Part shown: positions 1-5,670 of the stretch, piece after piece
How positions within the stretch are numbered: the stretch's first letter is position 1
Layout: each line of letters opens with the position of its first letter
Assembly: GCA_031423635.1 (NCBI GenBank)
Contig: JANPFX010000142.1
Span: forward strand, 1-15,454
Length of the DNA: 15,454 nt
Direction: 5' to 3'
From: JANLQX01 sp031423635
GTDB lineage: Bacteria; Actinomycetota; Acidimicrobiia; Acidimicrobiales; JANYDT01
Notes under the pieces: model-generated
Database searches by the model: none
Seen by the model: only the letters and a program-made list of their open reading frames with translations
What the model was told of the DNA's origin: nothing
Position numbers and translations under genes: made by a program

Positions 1-348
1 CTCGAGATCGGTTTCGAGTCGGATGGCCTGCCTGTCGGTCAACAGATCGTGTGGCTGGACGTCTTTGGTGAGGTTGACGGCGTAGACCGGTTTGGACTTC
101 TCGAGGGTCAGCGCCAACTCCGTGTGGCACCACTTCGAGTCGCGCGAGTTCGGCGAGTTGAGGAACACCATGGCGTGGCAGACGCGGATGCCACGGAACA
201 ACGCCGGCCGCCATTGGGCGGACGGCGCGATGCCATCGTCGTGGTCGCTGTCGACGAAGACGATGTGGCCGGCCTTCTCCAGCGCATCTCGAACCTTGAG
301 CGCGTCGTCTTTGTCCTTGGTGCTGTGGCTCAGGAAGAGGCGGGCCAT
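1..348 (-). CDS. TIR-domain protein, N-terminal part (runs off left edge)
   Basis: The reading frame is open from an ATG at 348 to the window edge, giving 116 residues with no stop. It starts MARLFLSHST, the usual first strand (box 1) of a TIR domain. It continues with a DxDxDDGI segment (about residues 33-40), a tryptophan at 46, and S-K-W-C-H-T-E-L at 71-78. In TIR NADases the Glu of the WCxxEL helix is the catalytic residue, so E77 is the candidate here. In bacteria such domains often form the N-terminus of larger proteins (TIR plus WD40, TPR, NACHT or membrane parts) and many act in antiphage defence by consuming NAD+. The C-terminal part is outside the window, so its sensor domain cannot be named. 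No Shine-Dalgarno is visible; a TATAGT box six bases upstream of the ATG suggests a leaderless mRNA. The TIR assignment is strong; the defence role is inferred. Confidence 0.85.
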   Translation of the reverse strand, partial: MARLFLSHSTKDKDDALKVRDALEKAGHIVFVDSDHDDGIAPSAQWRPALFRGIRVCHAMVFLNSPNSRDSKWCHTELALTLEKSKPVYAVNLTKDVQPHDLLTDRQAIRLETDLE

Positions 349-354
349 CGGCGC

Positions 355-360
355 ACTATA
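355..360 (-). promoter_or_regulatory. Candidate -10 box for a leaderless TIR-protein mRNA
   Basis: Read on the minus strand, TATAGT is followed by six bases and then the ATG at 348. Transcription normally starts six to seven bases after a -10 hexamer, which would put the first RNA base at or next to the A of the start codon. No good -35 hexamer is seen at 16-18 bases. Leaderless mRNAs are common in actinobacteria. Confidence 0.35.
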
Positions 361-458
361 CGGCCGCACGATGGCGGCGATCTCGCGCCCCCGAGTCCTT
401 CTTTGATCGACCGCAATCCACAGCAATCCACCGCGGTTCACCCCTGGTTCGCCTTCTG

Positions 459-489
459 TTCACCTTTCCTGCGAACATGCAGGGGTGAA
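459..489. repeat. Bulged inverted repeat over the MFS gene start
   Basis: TTCACC (459-464), a TTT bulge, CCTGC (468-472), a six-base loop, then GCAGG (479-483) and GGTGAA (484-489) form an 11-bp stem that contains the GTG start codon at 485. A second, longer-range pairing is possible: TTCACCCCTG at 437-446 is the exact complement of CAGGGGTGAA at 480-489. The element could be an operator or an RNA structure hiding the start. The pairing is visible; the function is inferred. Confidence 0.4.
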
Positions 490-545
490 TCACGCTGACG
501 AGGTTGCTGTGGAACGACCTCAGACCTCGGTGAATCACGCTGACG
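485..545 (+). repeat. Direct repeat at the MFS gene 5' end
   Basis: GTGAATCACGCTGACG occurs at 485-500 and again at 530-545, 45 bases apart and in the same reading frame. The similarity extends to 23 of 26 bases. Both copies begin with a possible GTG start and encode V/M-N-H-A-D. Confidence 0.8.
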
Positions 546-1780
546 GGGCCGCTGTCGACGTCCCGATCGTTCGGCCTCGGAGCGCGCTGTCGATCCCGAA
601 CTTCCGGTTCCTGTGGGCCAACAACATCGCGTTCTTCCTCGTCGCCAACGCAGAACGGTTCGTCTACGGCTGGCTCGTGCTCGAGGGCCTCAACCGCGGC
701 GAACGGGAGCAGGGCTTCATCGTCTTCACGCTCGGCCTTCCGACCGTGCTGATCACGCTGCAGGCCGGTGTGTGGGCCGACCGCCTCGACCGGCGTCGAC
801 TCCTCATGACGACCCAGCTCGCCGGCGCGGCGATCATGGCGGTGACCGCGGTGTTCGTCGGCACCGGCCGGGCGACGTTCGGCTGGGTCATCGTGGCCTC
901 GCTCATCGCCGGATCGGCGTCGGCGGTCGGTTCGCCGGTGCGATCCTCGATGATCTCGGCCATCGTCCCGAAGCAGCAGTTGTTCAGCGCCATCGCCATC
1001 AACGCGCTGGCCATGACGTCATCGATGATCCTCGGACCGGTGCTCGCCCGCGCCGTCGGTGGACAGTTCGGGTTCGAGGGCGCGTTCTGGTTTCAGGCCG
1101 GCTTGATGATCGTCGGTGTCTTCTTCCTCCGCAAACTCCGCGTCCCTCCGCAGGCCGAACGAGGGCCGAAGCGGTCCGTGCGCAGCGAGACGCTCGAAGC
1201 TATTCGTCATGTGTGGCACGACCGAAACCTCCGCACGCTGTTCGGCCTGTTGATCGTGGCCAGCGTCACCATCAACCCCGCGGTCATGGTCACCTCTCAA
1301 GTCCACGTGAAAGAAGCGCTCGGACGAGACGCTGGCGATTCCGCCCTCATTCTCGCCTGCATGGGCGTCGGCATCGCCATCACCTCGTTGATCCTCATCC
1401 GCAAGGGTGACATGCCGAACAAGGGGAAGCTGTTCCAGCGCGCGGTGATCGGGGGATCGACGATGACGTTCCTGATGGGCCGTTCCAACACGTTCACGAT
1501 GATGCTGATCGTGTCGCTCCTCATGGGCCTGTGTGGCGGCTTTTACATCAACATGAACCAGGGACTCATCCAGTCGAGCACCCCGCAGGCACTGATGGGA
1601 CGGGTGATGGGACTCTTCGTCCTCATCCAGGCCGGGTTCATGCCCATCGGCGCCATCGGCCTCGGCTTCATCGCCCACAACTTCAGCACCGGCATCGCCA
1701 TCAGCGGCGCCGGAGCCGCCGGCTGGGTGATCTTCGTGACGGTCTACATCCGCAACGCCGAGCTCCGCCGCCTCAGCTGA
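485..1780 (+). CDS. MFS transporter, EntS/MFS_3-like exporter
   Basis: The protein has 431 residues and about 12 hydrophobic segments, the size of a normal major facilitator. After a polar N-terminus, the family-like part begins at about residue 33 (R-S-A-L-S-I-P-N-F-R-F-L-W). The loop after the second to third helices reads GVWADRLDRRR (95-105), the MFS motif A pattern in the form seen in the EntS/MFS_3 group of drug and siderophore exporters. The start is uncertain: GTG at 485 gives the longest form, while GTG at 530 in the second copy of a direct repeat would remove 15 residues. Neither has a strong Shine-Dalgarno, and an inverted repeat covers the first. The gene is divergent from the TIR gene and convergent with livF, so it is probably transcribed alone. 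The substrate cannot be told from sequence. Confidence 0.85.
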   Translation: MNHADEVAVERPQTSVNHADGAAVDVPIVRPRSALSIPNFRFLWANNIAFFLVANAERFVYGWLVLEGLNRGEREQGFIVFTLGLPTVLITLQAGVWADRLDRRRLLMTTQLAGAAIMAVTAVFVGTGRATFGWVIVASLIAGSASAVGSPVRSSMISAIVPKQQLFSAIAINALAMTSSMILGPVLARAVGGQFGFEGAFWFQAGLMIVGVFFLRKLRVPPQAERGPKRSVRSETLEAIRHVWHDRNLRTLFGLLIVASVTINPAVMVTSQVHVKEALGRDAGDSALILACMGVGIAITSLILIRKGDMPNKGKLFQRAVIGGSTMTFLMGRSNTFTMMLIVSLLMGLCGGFYINMNQGLIQSSTPQALMGRVMGLFVLIQAGFMPIGAIGLGFIAHNFSTGIAISGAGAAGWVIFVTVYIRNAELRRLS

Positions 1781-1847
1781 CCCAACAGCAGACCCCTCCC
1801 GACGCGGGGCACAAACCCGGCCAGAAGAGGTGAACTTGTTGCGCTGA

Positions 1848-1864
1848 GTCGCTCCCAGAGCGAC
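1848..1864. terminator. Short hairpin between convergent MFS gene and livF
   Basis: GTCGCTC (1848-1854) and GAGCGAC (1858-1864) form a perfect 7-bp stem with a three-base loop, between the stop codons of two convergent genes. No T-run follows on either strand, so it may be a factor-assisted or weak bidirectional terminator. Confidence 0.35.
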
Positions 1865-1900
1865 CGAACGCGACAGCTCCGGCGTTGCCGCGTTGCCGCG

Positions 1901-2611
1901 TCAAACGTGCTCGACACCGCCGAGGTAGCTGCTCTCCAGGAGGTGCCGGTTCTCACGCAGATGCGCGGCCGTGCCTTCGAGCACGAGGTTGCCGTGGCTG
2001 AGCACGTAGGCCCGGTCGGCGACCTCCAGCGCAAGATGCACGTGCTGCTCCACGAGAAGGATTCCGGTACCGCTCTTCGCGGCGATGGCCCGCAACACCG
2101 GCAGCAGGCGTTCGACGATGATCGGCGCCAGACCGAGGCTCATCTCGTCCACCATGAGCAGTCTCGGGCGAACCGTAAGCGCGCGGGCAACCGCGAGCAT
2201 CTGCTGTTCGCCACCCGACAGGAGGCCGGCGCGGCGATCCATCAGCGCTTCGAGCGCCGGGAAGTACTCGAGTGCCTCGTTCAGAGCCGTTGACCCTCGC
2301 TTCGCCTTGAGGCGCAGGTTCTTGCGGACGGTCAGCTGGAAGAACAGGCTCCGGTCCTCCGGCACATGCGCCAGCCCCTCGCGTGCGACGTGGTGCGGGC
2401 GTCGACCCTTGATCGACTTCCCGAGAACCGTGATGTCGCCGGACAGGAACGGAACCAAGGCCGACGTTGTGAGCAGCGTGGTGGTCTTGCCGGCGCCGTT
2501 CGGACCGAGGAGCGCAACCACCTCGCCTTCGTCCACATGAAGGTTGAGGTTGCGGACGACGGGAACACCGTTGTAGCCGGTGGACATGTCGCTGATGGTG
2601 AGGAGACTCAT
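1901..2611 (-). CDS. livF: Branched-chain-type ABC transporter ATPase LivF
   Basis: This 236-residue ATP-binding subunit powers uptake through the LivH/LivM-type permease. Walker A GPNGAGKT is at 36-43, the signature LSGGEQQ at 131-137, Walker B LLMVDE at 151-156 and the H-loop histidine at 190 (LLVEQH). The segment VPEDRSLFFQLTV (83-95) matches the LivF V-P-E-x-R motif, which separates LivF from LivG. Length is normal. It is the last gene of the operon. Its ATG shares ATGA with the stop of a 30-codon mini-ORF (2608-2700), and no Shine-Dalgarno precedes it, so initiation probably depends on ribosomes arriving from upstream. Family members carry amino acids, but in actinobacteria many serve aromatic or other carboxylated compounds, so the substrate is open. 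Confidence 0.93.
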   Translation of the reverse strand: MSLLTISDMSTGYNGVPVVRNLNLHVDEGEVVALLGPNGAGKTTTLLTTSALVPFLSGDITVLGKSIKGRRPHHVAREGLAHVPEDRSLFFQLTVRKNLRLKAKRGSTALNEALEYFPALEALMDRRAGLLSGGEQQMLAVARALTVRPRLLMVDEMSLGLAPIIVERLLPVLRAIAAKSGTGILLVEQHVHLALEVADRAYVLSHGNLVLEGTAAHLRENRHLLESSYLGGVEHV

Positions 2612-2704
2612 GACGCGCCGCCCGTGCCGTCGATGGAAACGATGTGGCCTGCGGCAGAGCGCAGCGCAATGTCACTGCACTGATGATGATGACAGCTCAT
2701 GACG
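2607..2704. repeat. Insert between livG and livF flanked by 9-bp direct repeats
   Basis: CTCATGACG is found at 2607-2615 and again at 2696-2704, bracketing 80 bases of non-conserved sequence between the two ATPase genes. Removing one copy plus the insert would recreate a simple ATGA overlap of the livG stop with the livF start, the common arrangement in such operons. The pattern resembles a small element with a target duplication. Part of the 9-bp identity is forced by the ATGA overlap itself. The insert shares AGCGCAGCGCAATG (2658-2671) with the repeat upstream of livG (3527-3540). Confidence 0.5.
2608..2700 (-). CDS. Mini-ORF (30 codons) bridging livG and livF
   Basis: The ATG at 2700 overlaps the livG stop (ATGA), and the TGA at 2608-2610 overlaps the livF start (ATGA). 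The peptide starts MSCHHHQCSDIALRSAAG and is too short for any fold. It may only act as a relay that carries ribosomes across an 89-base insertion so that livF, which lacks its own ribosome site, is still translated. The His/Cys cluster at its start could be chance. The reading frame is a fact of the sequence; translation is inferred. Confidence 0.35.
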   Translation of the reverse strand: MSCHHHQCSDIALRSAAGHIVSIDGTGGAS

Positions 2705-3467
2705 GATCGCTCCCCATCTCGTCACGGGCCGACTGACCGAGGTAGGCCTCGATCACCCGTGGATTCCGCTTGATCTCCGCCGGGGTGCCTTCGGCGATCT
2801 TCATCCCGAACTCGATGACGTAGATGTAGTCACAGATGGTGAGCACCAGGCCCATGTCGTGGTCGACCAGAAAGACGCTCGTGCCCGAGTTGACGATGTT
2901 GCGGAGACTCCCACCGAGTTGCACGCTTTCCTGCGTGTCGAGGCCGGCCGCCGGTTCATCCATGCAGAGAAGCTTGGGACGCGTCGCCAACGCTCGCGCC
3001 GCTGACACAAGCTTGCGCTGACCCTGACTGATCTCGTTGGGCTTCTTTTCCGCAAGGTCACCGATCCCGAGAACGTCCATGGCGACTTCGACGCTCTCGC
3101 GGTCTCGACGTCGGCTCGGCGCAACGATGTCGAGCAGGAAGTTCTTCGCGGTCTGCTTGTCGGCCGCTACGAACAGGTTCTCTTCGACGGTGAGATCGTC
3201 GAAGAGCTCGAGTGACTGCCAGGTTCGCCCGAGCCCCAGACCGGCGCGCTTGTGCACGGGCAGGTGGGTGATGTCGTGACCGTCGAACACGATCCTTCCC
3301 GTCGTGGGGACGAAGCCGGTGATGCCGTCGATGAAGGTCGTCTTGCCGGCGCCGTTCGGCCCGATCAACCCGACCAACGAACCTTCGGTCACGGCGAAGT
3401 CGACTTCGTTCACGGCACGCAGGCCGCCGAACGTGACCGACATCTGGGACGTTTCCAGAAGGCTCAC
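2697..3467 (-). CDS. livG: Branched-chain-type ABC transporter ATPase LivG
   Basis: This is the second ATP-binding subunit of the importer. With the start chosen here it has 256 residues. Walker A GPNGAGKT is at 36-43, the Q-loop at 81-89 (RTWQSLELF), signature ISQGQRK at 146-152, Walker B LLCMDEP at 166-172, and H-loop H203. The RTWQ form of the Q-loop and the insert before the signature point to LivG rather than LivF. I chose GTG at 3467 because the protein then begins MSLLETSQMS, parallel to LivF (MSLLTISDMS), and the codon overlaps the stop of the preceding mini-ORF (GTGA). A GTG at 3497 would add ten residues encoded by repeat DNA. The start region lies inside a 58-bp sequence that is duplicated 86 bases upstream. 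The signature motif ISQGQ differs a little from the more common LSxGQ, which should not prevent function. Confidence 0.92.
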   Translation of the reverse strand: MSLLETSQMSVTFGGLRAVNEVDFAVTEGSLVGLIGPNGAGKTTFIDGITGFVPTTGRIVFDGHDITHLPVHKRAGLGLGRTWQSLELFDDLTVEENLFVAADKQTAKNFLLDIVAPSRRRDRESVEVAMDVLGIGDLAEKKPNEISQGQRKLVSAARALATRPKLLCMDEPAAGLDTQESVQLGGSLRNIVNSGTSVFLVDHDMGLVLTICDYIYVIEFGMKIAEGTPAEIKRNPRVIEAYLGQSARDEMGSDPS

Positions 3468-3517
3468 AGTGTCCCGCCGTCCGTTGTCGACAAGCACGTG
3501 TTGCGAGCAGCGAAGCG
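3460..3517. repeat. 58-bp perfect direct repeat, copy 1 (contains livG start)
   Basis: Positions 3460-3517 are identical to 3546-3603, offset 86 bases. Read on the minus strand, the copy ends with the GGCGGGACACTGTGAGCCT initiation region of livG. It looks like a tandem duplication of an 86-bp unit. Confidence 0.95.
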
Positions 3518-3553
3518 GAGCGGAGAAGCGCAGCGCAATGGGAACAGGCTCAC
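3464..3553 (-). CDS. Mini-ORF (29 codons) directly upstream of livG
   Basis: A GTG start at 3553 overlaps the stop of the preceding mini-ORF (GTGA), and its TGA at 3464-3466 overlaps the livG GTG (GTGA). The peptide begins MSLFPLRCASPL and ends RFAARNTCLSTTDGGTL, sharing this tail with the neighbouring mini-ORF because both lie in copies of the 58-bp repeat. The stretch CASPLRFAAR also resembles CAAPRRFTAR in the mini-ORF before the kinase gene. It is probably a coupling relay or a by-product of the duplication, not a folded protein. Confidence 0.35.
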   Translation of the reverse strand: MSLFPLRCASPLRFAARNTCLSTTDGGTL

Positions 3554-3603
3554 AGTGTCCCGCCGTCCGTTGTCGACAAGCACGTGTTGCGAGCAGCGAA
3601 GCG
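3546..3603. repeat. 58-bp perfect direct repeat, copy 2
   Basis: This is the upstream copy (in the direction of transcription) of the repeat at 3460-3517. It contains a duplicate of the livG ribosome-entry and start-codon region, which then diverges after GTGAGCCT. Only two copies exist, so it is not a CRISPR. Confidence 0.95.
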
Positions 3604-3621
3604 CGGGGTGAGGAAACTCAT
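3550..3621 (-). CDS. Mini-ORF (23 codons) coupled to the livHM stop
   Basis: The ATG at 3621 overlaps the permease stop as ATGA. The peptide begins MSFLT and ends RFAARNTCLSTTDGGTL, and its TGA at 3550-3552 overlaps the next GTG. Its first 15 bases, ATGAGTTTCCTCACC, match the first 15 bases of livF at 14 positions. They may be the remnant of the original start of the next ATPase gene, cut off when the repeat DNA arrived. Translation is plausible by coupling but unproven. Confidence 0.35.
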   Translation of the reverse strand: MSFLTPRFAARNTCLSTTDGGTL

Positions 3622-5627
3622 GAGGCGTCCGCGGCGAGTCCGCTCGGGCTCGCGAGAGCTGAAGCGGCCCGCGCCTTCTTGAGTCTCTTTTCCGCCGCCT
3701 GGGCGCGGAACGCCCCGGCGATGCCCTCCGGGTTCTGGATGGCGGTGAAGATCAGCAGCACCCCGCCGATGTAGAACTCCCACTTCCCGAGCGACCCGAC
3801 AACGCGGGTCATCGTGTAGAACGCGACGCCTGAAGACCCGACGATTCCAGCGGTGACGGCACCGCTCACGCTGGTGATCCCACCGAGGTACGCCACCGCA
3901 AGTGCCGCAAGCGATGCAATCGTTCCGTAGGAAACGTCGGAGACCGAGCCGAACCGGTAGCCGATCAGACAACCGCCGATTCCGGCGATGAACGACGACA
4001 CGGCAAAGACCATCATCTTGCCGTTGGCGACGTTGATGCCGATGGCGCTCGCGGCCCGTTCGTTCGAGCGGATCGCCAGCATCCGCCGACCGGTCGAGCT
4101 CTTGCGAATGTTGGTCACAACGACGCACAGAATCAGCACCACGAGCACGAGGAAGATCCCGAAGATCGGTCTCGATGATTTGTTGCCGAGGATCAGACCG
4201 AAGTCCCACCCACCGATCTTCGGATTCGGAACCTTGGCTCCCGCGGTCTTGGTGTCGCCGATGAAGTCGGGATTCTTGAACAAGAACTCCGCAACAGTGA
4301 GGCCGCCGGCGAGCGTGATGATCGCCAGGTTGGTTCCTCGAACACGCAGTGCGGGTAGCCCGACCAGTAGACCGAATGCGGTCGCCACCAACGCGGCAAG
4401 CAGTGGTGCGATCGGAAACGGTATCTCCCACCGCACCGCCAGCTTGGAAAGCGTGAACCCGGCAACGCCGGCAAAGGCCATCTGCGCGAGCGACGTCTGG
4501 CCGCCGAAGCCGGTGAGAACCACCAACGAAAGCGCCAACACGATGGCGATCAGCGTCGTCATGATCGCACCACGCCAAAGCGGTCCCAGGAACAGCAAAC
4601 CGGCGATCGCCAGAGCTGCCGGCATGAGCGCGGAGAACGGCGTCATCTTCGCCGGGGGCACCTCGGGAAGCTTCCAGTTGTCGACCGCACCACGGTCAGG
4701 CAGGCGTTCGCCCATCGCCACCATCGAGATGATGATCACGATGAACGGAAGGCCTTCACGGGCTCCGTACTTCGGGAACCACGTGAGGTCGTTCTGGAGC
4801 TTCGTGAACACCGACTGGATCATGCCGATCGCCATGCCGACGGCGACGGTCGGAAGCGGTCGCTTGAATTCGCCGATCAACGCCGCACCCACAGCAGGAA
4901 TCAGGTAGGCGAAGGTCAGCACCGTGGTGTTGAGGGCGATCATCGGCGCCGCGAGAATGGCCACGAGGCCGCCGACCACCGAAGCGATCACGAAGCTTGC
5001 GCCGGCCATCAGATCCGGTGAGAAGCCGAGCAAAACGGCTCCCTTCTCGTTCTCGGCCGCAGCGCGGGTGATCAAGCCGACGCGGGTGAAGCGAAACGTT
5101 GCCCACAGCGCAGCAGCCATGACCAGAACGATGAAGGCGAGCCACAAACCATCGCGCGGTACCGTCAGACCAGAAGCGATCGATACGGGTTCCCTCGGGA
5201 GGATGCTCGGGACCCGAAAAACGGTGGTGTCCCCGAAACGGCCCCGAACGAGATCCATGAGCAAGATCACCAACCCGACGCTCGCCACGACACGGGCGAG
5301 CGCCGGGGCTTTTCGGAGCGGACGAAACACCAGCAGATAGACGATGAGCCCCAACGCCGCAGCCGTCAACATGGCAAGAAGGAACCCCCACCGGAACCCG
5401 ACGTCGCCACCACCGAAGTGGTAGCGCGCCGGGAGTCCGGGAACGGGAAAGGGGTATGCGCCCTTTCGAAGGTCGCCGTAGACGAACGCCGTCCACATCG
5501 CCATACCGCCATAGGCGAAGTTCACGATGCCCGAGCCCTGGTAGGTGATGACCAACCCGAGCCCGAACGCCGCGATGATTGCTGCCGCTCCGCTACCGAG
5601 CAGCAAATAGAAGACGTAGTCGATCAC
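3618..5627 (-). CDS. livHM: Fused LivH-LivM branched-chain-type ABC permease
   Basis: The protein has 669 residues, about the sum of a LivH and a LivM. Residues 1 to about 305 are LivH-like, with the G-S-G-I-V-N-F-A-Y-G-G motif at 31-41 and a cytoplasmic coupling loop around 187-201 (RAAAENEKGAVLLG). Residues from about 330 are LivM-like: TGFGGQTSLAQMAFAG at 372-387, GLPALRVRGTNLAIITLAGG at 423-442, the coupling loop GRRMLAIRSNERAASAIG at 513-530, and YLGGITSVSGAV at 580-591. The linker (about 306-330) is polar. It should form the whole membrane channel in one chain, contacting LivG and LivF. The start is GTG at 5627, with no clear Shine-Dalgarno; the distance to the substrate-binding protein stop is 43 bases. 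The stop overlaps the next mini-ORF start (ATGA). The fusion is uninterrupted, with no frameshift. Confidence 0.93.
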   Translation of the reverse strand: MIDYVFYLLLGSGAAAIIAAFGLGLVITYQGSGIVNFAYGGMAMWTAFVYGDLRKGAYPFPVPGLPARYHFGGGDVGFRWGFLLAMLTAAALGLIVYLLVFRPLRKAPALARVVASVGLVILLMDLVRGRFGDTTVFRVPSILPREPVSIASGLTVPRDGLWLAFIVLVMAAALWATFRFTRVGLITRAAAENEKGAVLLGFSPDLMAGASFVIASVVGGLVAILAAPMIALNTTVLTFAYLIPAVGAALIGEFKRPLPTVAVGMAIGMIQSVFTKLQNDLTWFPKYGAREGLPFIVIIISMVAMGERLPDRGAVDNWKLPEVPPAKMTPFSALMPAALAIAGLLFLGPLWRGAIMTTLIAIVLALSLVVLTGFGGQTSLAQMAFAGVAGFTLSKLAVRWEIPFPIAPLLAALVATAFGLLVGLPALRVRGTNLAIITLAGGLTVAEFLFKNPDFIGDTKTAGAKVPNPKIGGWDFGLILGNKSSRPIFGIFLVLVVLILCVVVTNIRKSSTGRRMLAIRSNERAASAIGINVANGKMMVFAVSSFIAGIGGCLIGYRFGSVSDVSYGTIASLAALAVAYLGGITSVSGAVTAGIVGSSGVAFYTMTRVVGSLGKWEFYIGGVLLIFTAIQNPEGIAGAFRAQAAEKRLKKARAASALASPSGLAADAS

Positions 5628-5670
5628 GAGAGACGAGCGTTAGCTAGAGAGTTCGAGCCGGGTCGGTTGA

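Noticed and set aside
2608..2700. The His/Cys-rich start of the 30-codon mini-ORF as a metal-binding microprotein
   Set aside because: CATCATCAT and flanking codons are a short simple-sequence run. With a single example there is no support for metal binding.
3468..3497. Upstream GTG start of livG at 3497
   Set aside because: The ten extra residues are encoded by the repeat, there is no ribosome site, and the downstream GTG gives a start parallel to LivF and a GTGA overlap.
3460..3603. Possible CRISPR or toxin-antitoxin-like array
   Set aside because: There are only two identical copies with a single 28-base gap, no further repeats and no cas genes. It is better explained as a tandem duplication.
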